Origin: Thermomicrobiaceae bacterium
GTDB taxonomy: Bacteria > Chloroflexota > Chloroflexia > Thermomicrobiales > Thermomicrobiaceae
NCBI GenBank assembly: GCA_025966355.1
Contig: JAICWZ010000081.1
Location: 1-7,625, forward strand
DNA length: 7,625 nt
Direction of reading: 5' to 3'
Shown: positions 1 to 5,902 of the stretch, one piece after another
Position numbering within the stretch: the first letter of the stretch is position 1
How the letters are laid out: every line of letters starts with the position of its first letter
Notes under the pieces: generated by a model
Told to the model about the DNA's origin: nothing
The model's database searches: none
What the model saw: only the letters and a program-made list of their open reading frames with translations
Made by a program: the position numbers and the translations under genes

Positions 1-1538
1 GCTTCCGTCAGCGCGTCCGGCGACGTGGCGCGCACACCCGGGATGCCGTAGGCATCGGCCAGCTTTAGATAGTCCGGATTGACCAGATCGACGGCGATGA
101 AGCGCCGGTCATACTGGTCCGCCTGGGCGGACTTTACGGCGGTGTAGGTCGAATCGTTGAAGATGACGATCGGCAGTCCGACTTTGAACTGCACGGCGGT
201 TGCCACTTCCTGCATCGTGTACTGAAAACCGCCGTCGCCGACGATCGGAACAACCGTGGCGTCCGGTCGGGCGATCTTGGCTCCGATGGCGGCCGGCAGC
301 GAAAAACCGAGTGTGCCGTAGCCCTGCGGGAAGAGGAACGTGCGCGGCTCGTAGACCGGATAGCGAGCGCAGCAGACGTAGCCCATCATCGTCATGTCAC
401 TGACGAGCACGCCGTCGCGCGGAATCGCATGGCGCAGGGCATCGACGTACGGTTTCTGTGCCGCACCCCAACCCGCGTCGAGCGCGGCCGACTTGAGCTT
501 GATCACATCTTCGGCCAACGTGCCAGCGTGACGAACTCCGGCGTCTTTCAACGCGCTGAGCAGCGCTTCGGCGGCGAGGCGGGCGTCGGCAACGATGGCG
601 TGCGCCGGTGTGTAGTTGCGGTTGATTTCCGTTGGATCGACGTCGACGCGGATGAGCGTTTCCGGCAACGGCATGCGCTGGTATTCGGTCTCCATCGCAC
701 CGAGCTTCGAACCAAAGACGAGCGCCGCGTCGGCGGATTTGAGCAGGTCGTTGACCGGATTGCCTGGCTCCCAGAGCCGTCCGACGAGCATCGGATGGTC
801 GTCGGGGACGCTCCCTTTGCCCATGGTCGATGTGAGGATCGGTGCGCCGAGTTGCTCGGCCAATGCGCCGATCGCCTCCCCGGCAGCGCTACTTACCGCG
901 CCGCCACCACACCAGATGACGACGCGCTCGGCGCCTTTGAGCAGGTCGACGGCACGGGCAATGTCATTCGCATCAGGTGCGGTGCGATGCTCACCGGCGG
1001 CGGCTGGGAACGACGCTTCCCCAAACTCCGAGAGGACATCGAGCGGCACTTCAACGTGCGTCGGGCGGGCGCGGCCGCTCTTCATCTGGCTGAACGCCTC
1101 ACCAACGAGCTCCGGAACCTGGGCGACCGACGTTGCCTGCGCATTCCATTTCGTGACGGCGCCCATGACGCCAAGCTGGTCGCTCAGGTCATGCAGATGT
1201 CCGAGCATTTTCCCGGCCCACGCCTGCTCGACATTGGACGAAAGCACCATCAACGGCGACGAGTCGGTATACGCCTCGCCAACCGCGGTCATCACGTTGG
1301 TAATGCCCGGGCCGGTAATAATGACCGCGACCCCCGGCTTGCCCGAGGCCCGTGCGTAGCCATCGGCCATGAAACCGGCGCCCTGCTCGTGACGTGCCAG
1401 CACATGCGTGATCGACGAGTCGACGAGCGCGTCGTAGATCTCAAGCGTATGGACGCCGGGGATACCGAAGACGACCTCGACCCCCTGTTTTTCGAGCGCG
1501 CGAATGGCCGCCTGGCCACCCTTCATCCGCTCTCCCAT
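1..1538 (-). CDS. Thiamine-diphosphate-dependent decarboxylase/synthase (acetolactate synthase or guanidino-oxopentanoate decarboxylase-like), C-terminus cut by window edge
   Basis: 512 codons are visible; the family usually runs about 530-570, so only the last few dozen residues are missing. The ATG at 1538 is preceded by GGGGAGG five bases upstream; a second in-frame ATG four codons later is a weaker choice. Order of domains: the N-terminal pyrimidine-binding domain has FGIPGVHTLEIY (residues 24-35) and RHEQGAGFMADGYAR with the expected catalytic Glu51; then a central domain (about 190-325); then the diphosphate-binding domain with GDGG at 434-437, Asp435 as metal ligand and IFND at 459-462. 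The canonical motif ends in NN, but here it is Asn461-Asp462. Such enzymes decarboxylate 2-oxo acids, sometimes with carboligation, in the cytoplasm. The FGIPGVHT and RHEQGAGFMADGYAR stretches resemble, from memory, 5-guanidino-2-oxopentanoate decarboxylase (AruI) as much as acetolactate synthase. No small regulatory subunit gene is next to it, which argues mildly against biosynthetic IlvB. The fold is certain; the substrate is not. Confidence 0.93.
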   Translation of the reverse strand, partial: MGERMKGGQAAIRALEKQGVEVVFGIPGVHTLEIYDALVDSSITHVLARHEQGAGFMADGYARASGKPGVAVIITGPGITNVMTAVGEAYTDSSPLMVLSSNVEQAWAGKMLGHLHDLSDQLGVMGAVTKWNAQATSVAQVPELVGEAFSQMKSGRARPTHVEVPLDVLSEFGEASFPAAAGEHRTAPDANDIARAVDLLKGAERVVIWCGGGAVSSAAGEAIGALAEQLGAPILTSTMGKGSVPDDHPMLVGRLWEPGNPVNDLLKSADAALVFGSKLGAMETEYQRMPLPETLIRVDVDPTEINRNYTPAHAIVADARLAAEALLSALKDAGVRHAGTLAEDVIKLKSAALDAGWGAAQKPYVDALRHAIPRDGVLVSDMTMMGYVCCARYPVYEPRTFLFPQGYGTLGFSLPAAIGAKIARPDATVVPIVGDGGFQYTMQEVATAVQFKVGLPIVIFNDSTYTAVKSAQADQYDRRFIAVDLVNPDYLKLADAYGIPGVRATSPDALTE

Positions 1539-1640
1539 CGATTCCTCCCCTGACGACCGGCGCTATCGTTCAGATCCCCGGTCATCCGCATAGCGCGCTC
1601 CGCACACCGGGAACGCGAAAAGACTCTCTTCGACAGACGG

Positions 1641-1646
1641 AGTATA
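1641..1646 (-). promoter_or_regulatory. Putative -10 box (TATACT) for the thiamine-diphosphate enzyme
   Basis: Read on the minus strand this is GGTTATACT, five of six matches to TATAAT, about 100 bases upstream of the 1538 start. The best -35 candidate (TTGCGC, 1667-1662) sits at a short 15-base spacing and lies in the inverted repeat 1651-1669, which could be an operator. The assignment is tentative. Confidence 0.35.
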
Positions 1647-1733
1647 ACCGCGTTGCTCTCCGCGCAACGAGGAACACCAAGTCTGATCATTGGCCCTGAA
1701 TCAGCTGTGTGACAGAGCTGTATCGTTTCGCTC

Positions 1734-1762
1734 TTGACGACGAGAATCGGTCCAGTCATTAT
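1734..1762 (+). promoter_or_regulatory. Putative promoter of the polysaccharide deacetylase gene
   Basis: TTGACG (1734-1739) is followed after 17 bases by CATTAT (1757-1762), which fits a housekeeping sigma-factor promoter. It would give a leader of roughly 95 bases before the GTG at 1863. The -35 box is a five-of-six match; the -10 box is only four of six. Confidence 0.45.
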
Positions 1763-1862
1763 TGTGTCCGTACAGAGCCATGTGCGTATACGATCGTTCC
1801 GGCGGTGCTTTAACGTCACACGTGTCGATGGCACGATTGTGTGGATGAGGTAGGAGATACTG

Positions 1863-3200
1863 GTGCTTGGCCGTTCGCGACTTTCGCGCTCGCTCGTGAC
1901 GATGCTGCTCAGTTTCACGACGTTCGCCTCCGCCGTCGTAGCACCAAGCAGCGCTGCCGCTGCCCCATCGTCGGTCTATTTTCCTGTCACCGGTCACGTC
2001 GTTTCCGGTGATTTCCTGACCTACTGGCGGGCGAATGGCGGGCTGGCGATCTTCGGCTATCCGCTAACCGAAATGATCGAACAGGGCGGGCTGCAGGTAC
2101 AGTATTTTGAGCGGGCGCGCTTCGAATACCACCCGGAGTTTGCCGGGACGCCCTACGTCGTTGAGCTCGAGTTGCTCGGCAACGAAACGGCTGCCGGTCG
2201 TACCGATGCCCCCTTCGCCCGACAGTCAGCAGCGCCGAATTGGAGCGATACGGCCGACCGGCTCTATTTCGCGGCGACCGGGCACTATCTCGCGTACGGT
2301 TTCAAGACGTACTGGCAACAGCATGGTGGCCTGGCAATTTTCGGATACCCGATCAGCGAGGAGTTTCAAGAGGGCGGTCGCACGGTCCAGTATTTCGAGC
2401 GGGCGCGCTTTGAATGGTGGCCGGAGCATCGAGGCACGCCGTATGAAGTGCAGCTTGGCTTGCTCGGTACGGCTGCCGCGGCGCGTGACAACGTTTCCGT
2501 GGCGCCGGTCACGAAACCGGATGGCGTACCGAATTACGATCCGTCGCTCTTCATCGTCCTCCAGTCGCTGCACATCCCCGTGTTGATGTACCACCAGATC
2601 GGCCCGAACGCGGCGCGCTACGTGACGCCGCTCTGGAAGTTCGAGCAGGAGATGGACTGGCTGAAGTCGCAGGGCTATTCCTCGGTGACGCTGTCACAGG
2701 TGTACGACTATATGTTCAATGGGGGCACGCTGCCGCCGAATCCGGTCATGATCACATTCGATGACGCCACGGCTGGACAGTGGGATGCGGCGGCGGCGCT
2801 GGATGCGCGTGGGATGAAAGGGACGTTCTTCATCATCACCGGCAATTCCGCGCTATCGCCGGACCAACTTCGATCGCTCGATGCGCGCGGACACGAAATC
2901 GAATCGCATACCGTCAGCCATCCGTTCCTTACCAAGCTCTCGGACGGCGATCTCGCGTACCAATTGAGTCAAAGCAAGACAACGTTAGAAGCCATTCTCG
3001 GCAAACCGGTGCGCTTCGTCGCCTATCCCTACGGCGATTACAACGGCCGTGTCGAAAACGCGACGGCGTCCGCCGGTTACAGCGCCGGCATCGCCGCCTG
3101 GGGCGGACAGGATTGGACGCCGGACAAGCGCTGGCAGGAGCCGCGCGTCGAGGTATCCGGATTGTTGTCGCTCTCAGAATTCGCGGCGCTGGTGCGCTAA
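1863..3200 (+). CDS. Secreted polysaccharide deacetylase (NodB fold) with two N-terminal repeats
   Basis: 445 residues. The GTG start is chosen because AGGAG lies six bases upstream (1852-1856). The N-terminus is a signal peptide: arginines at 4, 6 and 9, a hydrophobic core at about 11-27 and an Ala-rich cleavage zone near 31-34, so the protein is probably exported. Two 69-residue repeats follow (38-106 and 134-202), sharing GGLAIFGYP and VQYFERARFE. After a linker, the NodB deacetylase domain begins at HIPVLMYHQI (237-246). It has motif 1 TFDDA (298-302; Asp300 presumed base, Asp301 metal ligand), motif 2 SHTVSHP (348-354; His349 and His353 metal ligands) and motif 3 AYPYG (387-391). The Ala in motif 1 replaces the usual Gly. 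The enzyme should remove N- or O-acetyl groups from a cell-wall or exopolysaccharide. The repeats probably target or bind the envelope, which is inference. Its stop codon overlaps the convergent hydrolase gene. Confidence 0.92.
   Translation: MLGRSRLSRSLVTMLLSFTTFASAVVAPSSAAAAPSSVYFPVTGHVVSGDFLTYWRANGGLAIFGYPLTEMIEQGGLQVQYFERARFEYHPEFAGTPYVVELELLGNETAAGRTDAPFARQSAAPNWSDTADRLYFAATGHYLAYGFKTYWQQHGGLAIFGYPISEEFQEGGRTVQYFERARFEWWPEHRGTPYEVQLGLLGTAAAARDNVSVAPVTKPDGVPNYDPSLFIVLQSLHIPVLMYHQIGPNAARYVTPLWKFEQEMDWLKSQGYSSVTLSQVYDYMFNGGTLPPNPVMITFDDATAGQWDAAAALDARGMKGTFFIITGNSALSPDQLRSLDARGHEIESHTVSHPFLTKLSDGDLAYQLSQSKTTLEAILGKPVRFVAYPYGDYNGRVENATASAGYSAGIAAWGGQDWTPDKRWQEPRVEVSGLLSLSEFAALVR
1974..2180 (+). 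repeat. Protein-coding repeat, copy 1 (residues 38-106 of the deacetylase)
   Basis: This encodes the first 69-residue module, with TGH, a W-x3-GGLAIFGYP core and VQYFERARFE. It aligns without gaps to copy 2, with about 42 of 69 residues identical by my hand count. The pattern recalls LGFP-type modules of cell-wall proteins, but the sequence is divergent. Confidence 0.85.
2262..2468 (+). repeat. Protein-coding repeat, copy 2 (residues 134-202 of the deacetylase)
   Basis: Second 69-residue module, separated from the first by a 27-residue linker. The GGLAIFGYP and VQYFERARFE stretches are identical in both copies, while the positions following TGH and those preceding the P-E of the last third vary. 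This looks like an old internal duplication under functional constraint. Confidence 0.85.
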
Positions 3201-3841
3201 CTGCTCGATGTCATGATCCAGACGCGCACATCGTCCGGCACAAGCTCAGCAAAGCGATTGGCATCGTCGATGGAACCCATCATCGCGCCGTAGTGTACCG
3301 GCACTGCGACGCTCGGCTGGATGATCGCGACTGCTTCGGCGGCTTCTTCGGCGGTCATGACCGCGCGACCGCTGACCGGGAGGAACGCGTAGTCGACCGG
3401 TCCATAGGTCGCCATTTCGGGGATGACATCCGTGTCACCCGCCGCGTAAAACGTGAGTCCATCGATGGTCAAAATCAGACCGAGATGATCGTTCTCTCGC
3501 GGATGATTCGGCTCACCGCTGGCGCGAAACTTCGTTAGCGTATAGGCCGGCACTGCCCGAATCTGGAGCGGCCCGGCGCTCGCGCGTTGGTCGGGGAGCA
3601 ACGTTTGCACGTTGCCGCCGACTTTTTCTGCAGAGAGCCTGCTGGCGAAGACGACGGTGTCAGCGGTGCGAACCCGGTTGATGTCGTCCGGTGAGAGGTG
3701 ATCTCCGTGCTCGTGGCTGATCAGGATGACGTCGGCCGCTGGTTCCCCGTCCGGCACGCCATAGGGGTCAATGTAGATGCGCAGCCCACCGGCGTCGATT
3801 CGCAATGATGACTGCGTGTACCAGATAATCGTTGGCTCCAT
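3197..3841 (-). CDS. UlaG-like metallo-beta-lactamase-fold hydrolase (COG2220 type)
   Basis: 214 residues. I choose the ATG at 3841 because AAGGAG lies nine bases upstream; a GTG at 3868 would add nine charged residues but has no good ribosome binding site. The metal-binding signature is HEHGDH (His43, His45, Asp47, His48). The remaining ligands are Asp136 in AAGDTDVIPEM and His183 in VPVHYG. His113 sits where this subgroup usually has an HP motif after a K-F segment. The length and the GDTD-x-IPEM block fit the small cytoplasmic hydrolases related to UlaG. These bind one or two divalent metal ions and act on phosphoester or lactone substrates; the actual substrate cannot be read here. There is no signal peptide. 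It is divergent from the cyclic-di-AMP receptor gene, and its stop overlaps the deacetylase stop by four bases. Confidence 0.88.
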   Translation of the reverse strand: MEPTIIWYTQSSLRIDAGGLRIYIDPYGVPDGEPAADVILISHEHGDHLSPDDINRVRTADTVVFASRLSAEKVGGNVQTLLPDQRASAGPLQIRAVPAYTLTKFRASGEPNHPRENDHLGLILTIDGLTFYAAGDTDVIPEMATYGPVDYAFLPVSGRAVMTAEEAAEAVAIIQPSVAVPVHYGAMMGSIDDANRFAELVPDDVRVWIMTSSS

Positions 3842-3928
3842 CGAGCGTCGCTCCTTCTCGCGTTGCACGCCATTTGAGGATGTTGTTCACGCATCTGTCC
3901 TGCCATCTTAGTGTGTCGAGAGGGCCTG

Positions 3929-3937
3929 TGCTATAGT
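3929..3937 (+). promoter_or_regulatory. Putative extended -10 promoter of the cyclic-di-AMP receptor unit
   Basis: TGC-TATAGT is an extended -10 element (TG, one base, then a five-of-six TATAAT match) about 65 bases upstream of the ATG at 4002. No convincing -35 box is present, as is tolerated by extended -10 promoters. An almost identical TGC-TATACT precedes the gene at 6926. Confidence 0.5.
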
Positions 3938-4001
3938 CCATCGCATGAATACGCGCGCATCGATGGTGGTCGAGCGTCGTGGCTGAAGGGGTCTACCGGC
4001 G

Positions 4002-4328
4002 ATGAAACTGGTATTCGCGGTCGTCCAGGATTACGATGCGAACGAACTCCTGAAGGAGATTACGTCGGCCGGCTTTCGCGCCACTCGGATCGCCAGCACC
4101 GGCGGCTTTTTGCGCGTCGGTAATACGACGCTCATGATCGGTGTTGAGGACTATCAGGTGCGGAAGGTTGTTCGGATCATCGATCGAAACTGCCGCCAGC
4201 GCACCGAGAGGGTGCAGCCGGAGATCATCGGGGATGTGCACGAATGGTATCCGGCCGAGATGGTCGATGTGGTTGTTGGCGGCGCGACCGTGTTCGTCGT
4301 TGGTGTCGAGCGGTTCGAACGGATCTGA
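4002..4328 (+). CDS. darA: PII-like cyclic-di-AMP receptor (DarA/PstA family)
   Basis: 108 residues, a normal full length for the family. It opens with MKLVFAVVQDYDANEL and carries the hallmark segment RATRIASTGGFLRVGNTT (26-43) followed by Gly47. Arg26, Thr28, Phe36, Leu37 and Gly47 fall at the positions known to contact cyclic di-AMP in DarA/PstA; position 24 is Gly where Bacillus and Staphylococcus have Asn. The C-terminal VGGATVFVVGVERFERI is also typical. The family forms PII-like homotrimers in the cytoplasm that bind cyclic di-AMP at subunit interfaces; their downstream targets are largely unknown. The ATG has GAAGGGG about ten bases upstream. Two bases after its stop a second gene begins, so the two are probably co-transcribed and translationally coupled. 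No diadenylate cyclase or phosphodiesterase gene is in the window. Confidence 0.93.
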   Translation: MKLVFAVVQDYDANELLKEITSAGFRATRIASTGGFLRVGNTTLMIGVEDYQVRKVVRIIDRNCRQRTERVQPEIIGDVHEWYPAEMVDVVVGGATVFVVGVERFERI

Positions 4329-4330
4329 TC

Positions 4331-4615
4331 GTGTTTAGCGCGCCTCCCAGTTCATCCCCGGTTCGTCTCACCCCACGTCAGCGTGCTCGGCGGCTTCTGG
4401 CAAACATGCTCACGTCGCTGATGGTGAACGCGGCGATTATCCTGGCGGCGCCTCAGGCGAGAGGCCGTGATCCGGCCCCGATCGTCTTGCAGCAGAAGCG
4501 TGAATTGATCGACGGTCGGTGGGCGGCCGGTGAACTGGTTGGTATCGATGCGCCGATGGTGGTGATCGTCGCGCTCGAAGAGCAAATGCAAACTGGCTGG
4601 ATCTCACCGAACTGA
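4331..4615 (+). CDS. Small unknown protein coupled to the cyclic-di-AMP receptor
   Basis: I do not recognise this 94-residue protein. The open frame extends upstream into the receptor gene, but the GTG at 4331, two bases after the receptor stop, is the natural coupled start; an ATG at 4403 would give about 70 residues. No strong ribosome binding site is visible, consistent with re-initiation. Codon choice resembles the neighbours. It begins with a Ser/Pro-rich stretch, then a basic segment (TPRQRARR), then a hydrophobic or amphipathic helix (LLANMLTSLMVNAAIILAA), and ends in a mixed region with Arg-Glu-Leu-Ile-Asp-Gly and an APMVVIVALEEQM strand-like segment. No cysteine or metal motif is present. 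It could touch the membrane or partner with the receptor; neither can be shown here. The gene is followed directly by a hairpin terminator. Confidence 0.68.
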   Translation: MFSAPPSSSPVRLTPRQRARRLLANMLTSLMVNAAIILAAPQARGRDPAPIVLQQKRELIDGRWAAGELVGIDAPMVVIVALEEQMQTGWISPN

Positions 4616-4625
4616 GCACATTCTA

Positions 4626-4661
4626 AACCGGGGCCGGCGGGCTGCGGTTTCGGCCCCGGTT
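4626..4661. terminator. Hairpin terminator between convergent genes
   Basis: AACCGGGGCCG (4626-4636) pairs perfectly with CGGCCCCGGTT (4651-4661), giving an 11-bp GC-rich stem with a 14-base loop. It lies between the stops at 4615 (plus) and 4687 (minus). The T-tracts are short: TTCGATTT on the plus side and TTTAGAA on the minus side. It probably serves both directions. Confidence 0.75.
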
Positions 4662-4686
4662 CGATTTGACGCTCTGATTGCTTCGC

Positions 4687-4944
4687 TTAGCCGGCGGCGT
4701 TCGCGGTTTCGGCGAGCGTTAGCCCGGAGAGAAGTCGTTCCATCGCCATGATATGGCTGCAGGTGCCGAGTTGAAGGGCGCTGAACGAATGGCAGTCGCA
4801 CGACCATTCGCCGTCATCGAACGACACGTGATAGGTGTCGTGCTCTCCCTCGAATTTCACGTTGAGTTGTCGGATTTGTGCTCGATCGGGTTCTTCCGCG
4901 TAGCGTCGCGCCTTTTCGATCTTGCCGATCATGCTAGAGTTCAC
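4687..4944 (-). CDS. Small SWIM-type zinc-finger protein
   Basis: 85 residues. The GTG at 4944 is the start because AAGGAG lies eight bases upstream; the ATG at 4932 is too far from it. The protein is essentially one SWIM motif, C-x-C-xn-C-x-H: Cys49, Cys51, Cys62 and His64, in the context WSCDCHSFSALQLGTCSHIMAME. The preceding half (VKFEGEHDTYHVSFDDGEW) would form the beta-hairpin lead-in, and the first 25 residues are a charged helix. SWIM fingers usually sit inside larger proteins (transposases, SWI2/SNF2 ATPases, RecQ-linked factors) and mediate DNA or protein binding. Here it stands alone, and its role is unknown; a DNA-binding or adaptor function is inference. It has its own strong promoter and a long structured leader. 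Confidence 0.85.
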   Translation of the reverse strand: MNSSMIGKIEKARRYAEEPDRAQIRQLNVKFEGEHDTYHVSFDDGEWSCDCHSFSALQLGTCSHIMAMERLLSGLTLAETANAAG

Positions 4945-5026
4945 CAGCTATGCTCCTTTCCGCGAACCTGTGGTCAAGACCGCCGGGCCGCGTATCGTTG
5001 AAACTGGTGGCGCCCGCCGCGACACC

Positions 5027-5069
5027 TAAAATCAAACGAGCACCGGAACGTCCGTCCCGCGGTGCTCGT
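5027..5069 (-). terminator. Terminator-like hairpin inside the leader of the SWIM gene
   Basis: On the minus strand ACGAGCACCG (5069-5060) pairs with CGGTGCTCGT (5045-5036), a perfect 10-bp stem. It is followed at once by TTTGATTTTA, a T-rich tail typical of intrinsic terminators. The loop can form an extra GGGAC/GTTCC helix over a GGAC tetraloop. No protein-coding gene ends just upstream on this strand within the window; it lies between the 5146-5173 promoter and the SWIM start, so it suggests attenuation or a short RNA. Confidence 0.65.
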
Positions 5070-5139
5070 GCGCTGGCTGGTATTTGATTGGACGACCATT
5101 GATCATACTCGTCGTCCCCTTCGGTGATTCAACTCTCTG
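5027..5139 (-). ncRNA. Candidate leader/regulatory RNA upstream of the SWIM gene
   Basis: A transcript starting near 5139 from the promoter at 5146-5173 would run about 110 bases to the hairpin tail at 5027, or about 195 bases to the SWIM start codon. It contains a first hairpin, GGACGAC paired with GTCGTCC (5117-5111 with 5096-5090), and the terminator-like hairpin. AATCAAA (5089-5083) can also pair with TTTGATT (5036-5030), closing the terminator stem from further out. I do not recognise a known riboswitch class: there is no T-box TGGN bulge, and no molybdenum-cofactor or cyclic-di-AMP riboswitch core that I can see. Confidence 0.45.
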
Positions 5140-5145
5140 CTGTCG

Positions 5146-5173
5146 ATTATATCGCGCTTCAGGAGGAAGTCAA
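5146..5173 (-). promoter_or_regulatory. Near-consensus promoter of the SWIM gene leader
   Basis: On the minus strand TTGACT (5173-5168) is followed after 16 bases by a perfect TATAAT (5151-5146). This is the best sigma-70-type promoter in the window. It lies 45 bases from the mobA start, on the opposite strand. Confidence 0.7.
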
Positions 5174-5218
5174 AGCCGCAGCGGTTGAGTTAAGGTTGTC
5201 CTCACATGCGAACGTACG

Positions 5219-5884
5219 ATGTTTCTGGTAATCAACGAAGGATTGGAACGGACGGAACCGATTAGCGTCGCGATTCTAGCCGGTGGACAGAGCCGCAGGA
5301 TGGGCCGGGATAAAGCGCTGCTCCGCGTCGGGTCGAGCACGCTCCTGGAGATCGTGGCGGAGCGCGTCAAGCCGCTCGCAGCTGAACTGTTCGTCGTTGC
5401 CTCGGGTCGAGCGGCGTACGAAGCGCTTGGCTTTCGGGTCGTACCTGATCTTCGTCCAGGCAGCGGTTCGCTCGGTGGGATCTATACCGCGCTGAGCGCG
5501 GCCCGAACCGACCGGTGTCTCGTCGTCGGCTGCGACATGCCGTTACTGAATCGGACGCTGCTCCACTACATGTGCAGCCTTCCGTTCGATTACGACGTGC
5601 TGTTACCGGTGCTCGACGGCGAACGAAGCGAGCAGGGGCACGAGCGGACGTTTGAGACACTCCATGCGATCTATGCGCGAACAGCGTTGCCCGCCATCGA
5701 GCGCCGTATCGACCGCAGTGCGTTCAAGATCGCGGACCTGATCGGTGACGTTCAGGCTCGTGAGATCACCGAGGCGACGGTACGGCGTTTCGATCCGGAG
5801 CTTCGTTCATTTTTCAATGCAAATACGCCCGATGATTTCGCGTTCGTCGAACGAATACTGGAACACGATCCGAACGATACGTAA
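5219..5884 (+). CDS. mobA: Molybdenum cofactor guanylyltransferase
   Basis: 221 residues, close to the usual 190-220. It transfers GMP from GTP to molybdopterin-molybdenum, making the bis- or mono-guanine-dinucleotide form of the cofactor in the cytoplasm. The nucleotide-binding signature ILAGGQSRRMGRDKALL spans 19-35, with Lys32 in the conserved DK pair. GSLGGIYTAL (83-92), VVGCDMPLL (102-110, Asp106 the presumed magnesium ligand), TLHAIYAR (147-154) and FNANTPDDF (199-207) complete the family pattern. GSLGG replaces the commoner GPLAG. The only in-frame ATG before the core is at 5219, and it lacks a ribosome binding site; a TTG at 5243 is directly abutted by GAAGGA, too close to serve it. 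The true start is therefore uncertain by a few residues. No other cofactor genes are beside it, so this is an isolated copy. Confidence 0.93.
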   Translation: MFLVINEGLERTEPISVAILAGGQSRRMGRDKALLRVGSSTLLEIVAERVKPLAAELFVVASGRAAYEALGFRVVPDLRPGSGSLGGIYTALSAARTDRCLVVGCDMPLLNRTLLHYMCSLPFDYDVLLPVLDGERSEQGHERTFETLHAIYARTALPAIERRIDRSAFKIADLIGDVQAREITEATVRRFDPELRSFFNANTPDDFAFVERILEHDPNDT

Positions 5885-5902
5885 TCCTGACCGGCTGGAT
5901 GA

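Larger units (their letters stand above)
1539..1862. other. Divergent intergenic region with promoters for both flanking genes
   Basis: This 324-bp stretch separates two divergent genes. The open frames crossing it lack ribosome binding sites and family resemblance. It holds a plausible promoter for each gene, a CGTTGC/GCAACG inverted repeat (1651-1656 with 1664-1669), and two short perfect palindromes, CGTATACG (1785-1792) and ACACGTGT (1818-1825), inside the deacetylase leader. These could be operators, but 8-bp palindromes are common by chance. Confidence 0.6.
4945..5218. other. Divergent intergenic region between the SWIM gene and mobA
   Basis: About 274 bases without a supportable protein gene. 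It is largely explained by the minus-strand promoter, leader and hairpin in front of the SWIM gene. For mobA in the other direction no strong promoter is visible. An AGGAGG at 5161-5166 has no start codon at a workable distance. Confidence 0.6.

Noticed and set aside
429..1553. A 374-codon plus-strand open frame
   Set aside because: It lies antisense to the thiamine-diphosphate enzyme, whose motifs are unmistakable. The translation shows no family resemblance, and the long frame is a product of high GC.
1523..1918. Minus-strand open frame spanning the intergenic region
   Set aside because: It overlaps the starts of both flanking genes, and its protein is low in recognisable features.
3842..3868. 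Longer GTG start for the metallo-beta-lactamase-fold hydrolase
   Set aside because: The nine extra residues are charged and unlike the family. The ATG at 3841 has AAGGAG at a good distance, while the GTG has none.
5027..5120. T-box leader on the minus strand (GCACCGCGGGA resembles the T-box antiterminator)
   Set aside because: The required TGGN bulge sequence is absent before ACCGCG, and the downstream gene is not an aminoacyl-tRNA or amino-acid gene.
4945..5218. Molybdenum-cofactor riboswitch upstream of mobA
   Set aside because: The structured elements have their T-rich tail and promoter on the opposite strand, and I see no conserved core of that riboswitch.
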